Below, piece after piece: positions 7,836-10,726 of a DNA stretch of 10,726 bases. The notes below the pieces were generated by a model. It saw only the letters and a list, made by a program, of their open reading frames with translations, was not told where the DNA came from and searched no databases. The DNA lies in NCBI GenBank assembly GCA_018985235.1, contig JADGIG010000285.1:1-10726 (forward strand), given 5' to 3'. The stretch is from Sanchytrium tribonematis (Eukaryota; Sanchytriomycota; Sanchytriomycetes; Sanchytriales; Sanchytriaceae). A program made the translations under genes and the position numbers. Numbering within the stretch: position 1 is the first letter of the stretch; each line of letters opens with the position of its first letter.

Positions 7836-8174
7836 ATGGGAATATGTCAAAGTCATGAAGTTCTTAAAGTAAAAATAAGTCAGTACAATCCAAACAATGT
7901 AAATATGGTAGCTTTTGATACATTTAAAAACATGATTTATGATGATAGAATCAAAATTCAAAGGTATCTAGATTTAACTGACGATGAATTAAGGTTATTT
8001 ATCGCCATATGCTTGGTTCGGCTACCACGAGACCCAGAATACATTTCTTTGGATACTTGCGGAATCATTTTTTATAAACCTCGCGCAATTTATCATTATG
8101 TTGAAACTTTTAAAATGAAAAAATGCCCAAATAAACCTATTCACTTATTTTTGAAAAAGAATAAGTATTTTTAA
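7836..8174 (+). CDS. Unrecognised small protein with acylation-like N-terminus
   Basis: This 112-residue protein is not recognised. It begins MGICQSHE. Gly2 and Ser6 fit the N-myristoylation pattern, and Cys4 is placed for palmitoylation, as in membrane-anchored signalling proteins. The middle (about residues 30-75) is predicted by eye to be helical and charged, with a short hydrophobic stretch RLFIAICLVRLP. The C-terminus is basic (KMKKCPNK, FLKKNKYF). An earlier in-frame ATG at 7707 would add 43 residues with a hydrophobic patch, but these cross the duplicated non-coding element, so the start at 7836 is preferred. The gene lies between the giant gene and TAF13 on the same strand, 114 bases before TAF13. 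Its reality rests on open length and start context only. A decayed gene fragment is possible. Confidence 0.5.
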   Translation: MGICQSHEVLKVKISQYNPNNVNMVAFDTFKNMIYDDRIKIQRYLDLTDDELRLFIAICLVRLPRDPEYISLDTCGIIFYKPRAIYHYVETFKMKKCPNKPIHLFLKKNKYF

Positions 8175-8288
8175 GACTATTGATAAGTAAATACCAGTTT
8201 AGACTTGATTTTTAGAGGCACAATTGAATTGAATAACTTTCTATTGCGGAATCGAATTTTAATCAAGTTTTACCTTTGGGATTGATAC

Positions 8289-8621
8289 ATGGGAGAAGAG
8301 GACGATTTTTCAATTAAAAATTCTCTCGTGGAAGATATTGCTAGGATGATGTATGCAAATGGTGATGACGAGGAACCCTATCAAGACACTGTAGAAATGA
8401 TGGAACAAATGGTTTTTCAGTGTATTGTGGATGTATTTGTAAGAGGGCACAAATCCCAAAGATCTAGGTTAAATGTCAATGATGTCAAGTTCGCTTTACG
8501 CCACAATCCACGCATGCTAAATAGGGTTGAAGATCTATTAAGAAAATATGAAGAAATAGAAAGAATGAGAAAGCAATTTGATACCAATGAATATGACTTG
8601 TTGGAAGAGCACAATGAATAA
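8289..8621 (+). CDS. TAF13: TFIID subunit 13 (TAF13), histone-fold protein
   Basis: TAF13 is a histone-fold subunit of TFIID that pairs with TAF11 and helps load TBP onto promoters in the nucleus. The protein has 110 residues, close to human TAF13 and shorter than the budding yeast protein. Recognisable stretches are LVEDIARMMYANGDD (about residues 13-27), the long central helix with EMMEQMVFQCIVDVF (36-50), the loop and third helix LNVNDVKFALRHNPR (61-75) and the C-terminal helix LNRVEDLLRKYEEIERMRKQFD. These fit the TFIID-18kDa family along its whole length, with no intron. It starts at the first ATG of the frame. The stop overlaps an AATAAA, and the next gene converges from the other strand only 7 bases away. 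Confidence 0.93.
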   Translation: MGEEDDFSIKNSLVEDIARMMYANGDDEEPYQDTVEMMEQMVFQCIVDVFVRGHKSQRSRLNVNDVKFALRHNPRMLNRVEDLLRKYEEIERMRKQFDTNEYDLLEEHNE

Positions 8622-8622
8622 A
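8617..8622 (+). terminator. AATAAA overlapping the TAF13 stop codon
   Basis: The hexamer shares bases with the TAA stop at 8619-8621. If used, the TAF13 transcript would end inside the 3' end of the opposing WC-2-like gene. Confidence 0.45.
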
Positions 8623-8628
8623 CCTTTA

Positions 8629-9285
8629 CTAGTATGTATTTTGCGATTTCTCTTGCTTCTTTCGCTTCGCATATCGTAATCCGCATGCATTGCATAAAGT
8701 TTTTGCACCAGATGGGCCTTTTCTCCATTCAGGGCTTTCATTGGTGCCGCATTCGGTGCAAATTTTGTCTTCTGGATCCAATTTGTGTTTTTTGGTTACT
8801 TCTGCATGTCTTAATTCGTGACCATATCTTTCTTTAAGTTGCTCATTCTCGAATTTTAATTCAATTAAGCTATCCATTTGTGTGCTCACTTTACTTGGGT
8901 ATTCTCGACACACATTCACGATATAACTACTTTTAGGCGTCTTCATTGGTTTTCCTCTTACTTCCAATATAATATAATCCGCATTTTTTCGTCTGAATCG
9001 ATGCATTAGAGTGTATTCTCCAGATAGTTGCAAGCTCACTTGAAAATGTTTCGATAATCCTCGACCATCATCAGGATGAACAAATTCCCCGAGATATCTT
9101 CCAACTAATTCACTGGGTTGGAATCCAGTCACTGGAAATGCACTTGGACTAGCATAAGTTATAATTCCAGAACCAGACACTACATATATAAAATCTGTGA
9201 TTTGTTCAACTAGTTGTTGTGCCCAATCTGATGATTTGGTAAATTGCTCAAAAAACGAGCTTTTTGTAGTTTCTTCCAAGTCCAT
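8629..9285 (-). CDS. White-Collar-2-like PAS/GATA zinc-finger transcription factor
   Basis: In Neurospora WC-2 pairs with the flavin photoreceptor WC-1 to form a light- and clock-responsive transcription factor. This 218-residue protein has the same order of parts. A PAS domain occupies about residues 22-128, with [21 protein letters not shown] and the HPDD turn at 70-73. A helical linker follows (135-165), then a GATA finger, CTECG to [10 protein letters not shown], with cysteines 176, 179, 198 and 201 (C-X2-C-X18-C-X2-C). The finger holds the [11 protein letters not shown] signature of WC-2-type proteins. A basic KRKKQEK tail may be a nuclear signal. The NCRFLQ cysteine motif of LOV photoreceptors is absent, so it is WC-2-like rather than WC-1-like. 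It is far shorter than Neurospora WC-2, with almost nothing beyond the two domains. The start at 9285 leaves about 20 residues before the PAS domain. No WC-1 partner is in the window. Confidence 0.87.
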   Translation of the reverse strand: MDLEETTKSSFFEQFTKSSDWAQQLVEQITDFIYVVSGSGIITYASPSAFPVTGFQPSELVGRYLGEFVHPDDGRGLSKHFQVSLQLSGEYTLMHRFRRKNADYIILEVRGKPMKTPKSSYIVNVCREYPSKVSTQMDSLIELKFENEQLKERYGHELRHAEVTKKHKLDPEDKICTECGTNESPEWRKGPSGAKTLCNACGLRYAKRKKQEKSQNTY

Positions 9286-9741
9286 TTTAGAATGTGAAGG
9301 AGAATGATTTGTTTTCGATCATGCCAAATAATTTAGAAAATTTTAATTTGTAAAATTTGTATTTGTTAAGCGAATAATGTTGCGATTGTTGATATTTTAA
9401 GCATCGGTAATATGTGTGGTGTTCTTCATTCATAAACAATTAGAAAAATAATTTGAGATGCGATAAAGTTTTGTCCCTTGATTCACAAATTGACGATGAC
9501 TCATTTATAAAATCTTGGCAATTGAGATTTTTAAAAATTCACGATATAGCTAATTTGAGAGTGTTGCTGTGAGTTCAATTTTGTTATCCATGATTTTGTG
9601 TTGCATGAATAATTGATGCTTTTGATTAAAATTAGTTAGATCATTCCAAATATTATATATTTGTCGCTTTCAATTTTTATTTAAATCTCACAAATTCAAT
9701 ACAATATAGATTAATTTTGAGGCTACATTGCAAATTTTAGA

Positions 9742-9794
9742 GATAGTTTATTGAGGATAGATTCGTGATTACGAGTAAGCTTAGATATAGGATA
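9742..9794 (+). promoter_or_regulatory. Group of four GATA motifs
   Basis: GATA occurs at 9742-9745, 9756-9759, 9784-9787 and 9791-9794, all on the plus strand within 53 bases. Because a GATA-finger protein is encoded next door, self-regulation is possible. The word is short, so chance is not excluded. Confidence 0.3.
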
Positions 9795-9911
9795 AGTTAC
9801 TGCCTCCAAATGGTATTCATTGATATGCAAATAACCTGAATTTCGATGACGCAATTTTGTGCAATAAGCACGCCATTCCTGTTGGGAGTCAGCTTGAGCC
9901 ATGCAGAGCGT

Positions 9912-9930
9912 GCATGACGTGATTTCATGC
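9912..9930. repeat. Small inverted repeat around an ATGACGTG site
   Basis: GCATGA (9912-9917) and TCATGC (9925-9930) are perfect inverted arms with a 7-base spacer. The arms enclose most of the ATGACGTG motif. A dimeric protein site is more likely than an RNA hairpin. Confidence 0.35.
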
Positions 9931-10208
9931 CTTAGAGTGTTATTTGAGAAATGTTTAAATTTTGTGTAATAATAGCATTATCAAACTGCTCACAGATATG
10001 GGACTAGATTTGTACAATAATCGGATTGCGTCATTTTGGGCTATGACTCATCATGACAGCATGTACCAATCTAGATTTGAATTGTCTTACCTCCTAAATG
10101 GCGTCATTTTAACTGTTTCTGAGAAATTTGATTGGGTGATTTGGTATGTTTGGTTTGGGAATTGCCACGTCATTCCGTATTTTCGATTTTAGATTACCCG
10201 ATAAGAAA

Positions 10209-10215
10209 TATAAAT
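10209..10215 (+). promoter_or_regulatory. TATA-like box of the C2H2 gene
   Basis: TATAAAT lies 28 bases before the ATG at 10244. If it is functional with usual spacing, the transcript would start close to the ATG and have almost no 5' leader. In AT-rich DNA the match is only suggestive. Confidence 0.35.
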
Positions 10216-10243
10216 CGCTAGGTCCCCTTACAATCGACTAAAG

Positions 10244-10525
10244 ATGCGTTGTACGACTCGATTCGATTGCTATGATCCAGAATGCTTTGACTTATCCCTA
10301 ATGATTGAGGGACTAATTCAGTCTGATCACTCTGAATGTTCAGACACCACCAAGCGAAAGCGAAAATTGTCGAGAGAAGTTGTGAGAATCTTCAATTGTG
10401 ATTATTACGGATGTACCAAGGCATATGGAACTGTGAGTCATTTGAACACTCATCGAAAGAAGAAGCGTCACGGCGGACCTGTCCTGAAGCGGGACTTGGA
10501 GCTGAATCCAATTAGATATCTATAA
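10244..10525 (+). CDS. Small single C2H2 zinc-finger protein of fungal type
   Basis: The 93-residue protein has one classical finger, C52-X4-C57-X12-H70-X5-H76, with the sequence GCTKAYGTVSHLNTH. This resembles the GCTKAYGTLNHLN-type finger of a fungal C2H2 transcription factor group. A basic run KRKRK at 37-41 is a likely nuclear signal, and RKKKRHG follows the finger. The first 35 residues are Cys- and Asp-rich with no known motif. Related fungal proteins are usually much longer, so this could be a compact family member or a truncated one. The start is the first ATG after the TATA-like box. It probably acts in the nucleus as a DNA-binding protein, but its targets are unknown. Confidence 0.75.
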   Translation: MRCTTRFDCYDPECFDLSLMIEGLIQSDHSECSDTTKRKRKLSREVVRIFNCDYYGCTKAYGTVSHLNTHRKKKRHGGPVLKRDLELNPIRYL

Positions 10526-10529
10526 CATA

Positions 10530-10535
10530 AATAAA
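10530..10535 (+). terminator. AATAAA after the C2H2 gene
   Basis: The hexamer begins 5 bases after the TAA stop and is followed by an A-rich run. It fits the very short 3' UTRs seen elsewhere in the window. Confidence 0.5.
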
Positions 10536-10560
10536 AAAAACTAGAATTAGGTCAATTTAT

Positions 10561-10590
10561 CCACAAAACATTAAATTGCCAGATTTGTGG
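10561..10590. repeat. Inverted repeat between the C2H2 and MINDY-like genes
   Basis: CCACAAA (10561-10567) and TTTGTGG (10584-10590) are perfect 7-base inverted arms with a 16-base spacer. It sits 20 bases before the next ATG and could be a protein-binding site or a weak hairpin. Confidence 0.35.
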
Positions 10591-10610
10591 CTTTTTGTGA
10601 AACGATTTTC

Positions 10611-10726
10611 ATGCTTGAAACAAAACCCATCTATTTTGGAAATGAAGCGAAATATATTGTCATGCAGAAACAAGGTGGGAACTGTCCACTGATTGCTCTT
10701 ATAAATTACCGATGCCTTTTAGACCA
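10611..10726 (+). CDS. MINDY-family deubiquitinase, N-terminal fragment (runs off the window)
   Basis: Only 38 codons are present. They read KPIYFGNEAKYIVMQ, then GGNCPLIALINYRCLLD. This matches the start of the MINDY (FAM63) catalytic domain, with its Q-x-x-x-G-x-CPLxAL-N pattern. The Gln at residue 19 and the Cys at residue 25 have the six-residue spacing of the catalytic Gln and Cys in human MINDY-1. MINDY enzymes are cysteine proteases that prefer Lys48-linked ubiquitin chains. The catalytic His would lie beyond the window. The ATG at 10611 gives a very short lead into the domain, as in other compact genes here. The usual P before the Cys is N here, which is a small departure. Confidence 0.75.
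   Translation, partial: MLETKPIYFGNEAKYIVMQKQGGNCPLIALINYRCLLD

Larger units (their letters stand above)
9496..10173. promoter_or_regulatory. Cluster of seven bZIP (Gcn4/AP-1 and CRE-type) binding-site motifs
   Basis: ATGACTCAT, the palindromic Gcn4/AP-1 site, occurs perfectly at 9496-9504 and 10043-10051. ATGACGCA is at 9846-9853 (+) and 10027-10034 (-). ATGACGTG is at 9914-9921 (+) and 10166-10173 (-). ATGACGCC is at 10100-10107 (-). Exact recurrence of whole 8- or 9-base words on both strands is well above what such AT-rich DNA should give by chance. The sites suggest control of the C2H2 gene, and perhaps the WC-2-like gene, by a stress or nutrient bZIP factor. Confidence 0.55.
9286..10243. 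other. Long divergent intergenic region with clustered regulatory motifs
   Basis: About 960 bases separate the divergent WC-2-like and C2H2 genes, much more than any other gap here. No convincing gene was found. A 76-residue open frame (9962-10192) has no ATG at its start, has no recognisable motif and overlaps the motif cluster. The region holds seven bZIP-type sites, four grouped GATA motifs, a short inverted repeat and a TATA-like box next to the C2H2 gene. Confidence 0.65.

Noticed and set aside
8417-8741. Antisense open frames across TAF13 and the end of the WC-2-like gene
   Set aside because: They overlap two well-supported genes and look like translations in the wrong frame.
8629-9285. 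WC-1-type LOV photoreceptor
   Set aside because: The NCRFLQ flavin-cysteine motif is absent from the PAS domain.
9962-10192. 76-residue open frame on the plus strand
   Set aside because: It begins at a TTG rather than an ATG, has no recognisable motif and overlaps the clustered regulatory words.
1-10726. CRISPR array, tRNA, rRNA or transposon ends
   Set aside because: No regularly spaced repeats, cloverleaf-like sequence, transposase motif or long terminal repeats were seen by eye.

Overview
The window looks like AT-rich, gene-dense, intron-poor fungal nuclear DNA. The evidence is a TAF13 TFIID subunit, a White-Collar-2-type PAS/GATA protein, a fungal-style C2H2 protein, AATAAA signals at or next to stop codons, and a giant helicase/AAA protein of a kind seen mainly in fungi. 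No gene needs an intron. Low GC and tight spacing would suit an early-diverging or reduced fungal lineage, but the species cannot be named from the sequence.

Positions 194-7579 hold one very large gene now read in three pieces. The pieces are an N-terminal module with the start of an SF1 (UPF1/ZNFX1-like) helicase (194 to about 1849), the rest of the helicase plus a Cys-rich NFX1-like finger, a coiled coil and three tandem CbxX/CfqX-type AAA+ ATPases (about 1851-7109), and a coiled coil with a Cys/Gly-rich C-terminal box (about 7061-7579). The same protein family continues across both junctions, but the frame changes and a few residues are missing each time. This suggests two short out-of-frame deletions, at about 1850 and 7061-7066, and so a recent pseudogene, a damaged allele or assembly errors.

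Positions 7580-8288 hold an unrecognised small gene (7836-8174) whose product starts with a myristoylation/palmitoylation-like MGICQS. Upstream of it lies a second copy of a roughly 40-bp AT-rich element that also precedes the giant gene. TAF13 (8289-8621) and the WC-2-like gene (9285-8629, minus strand) converge with only 7 bp between stop codons.

Positions 9286-10243 form a long non-coding region between the WC-2-like gene and a divergent C2H2 gene (10244-10525). It has seven bZIP-type sites (two perfect ATGACTCAT palindromes and five ATGACG sites) and a tight group of four GATA motifs. The window ends in the first 38 codons of a probable MINDY-family deubiquitinase (10611 onward), with the catalytic Gln/Cys pair visible.

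The genes do not form one pathway. Three are nuclear transcription proteins (TAF13, WC-2-like, C2H2). The giant ATPase may, by analogy with ZNFX1 and fission yeast Hrr1, relate to RNA surveillance or silencing, but that is inference.
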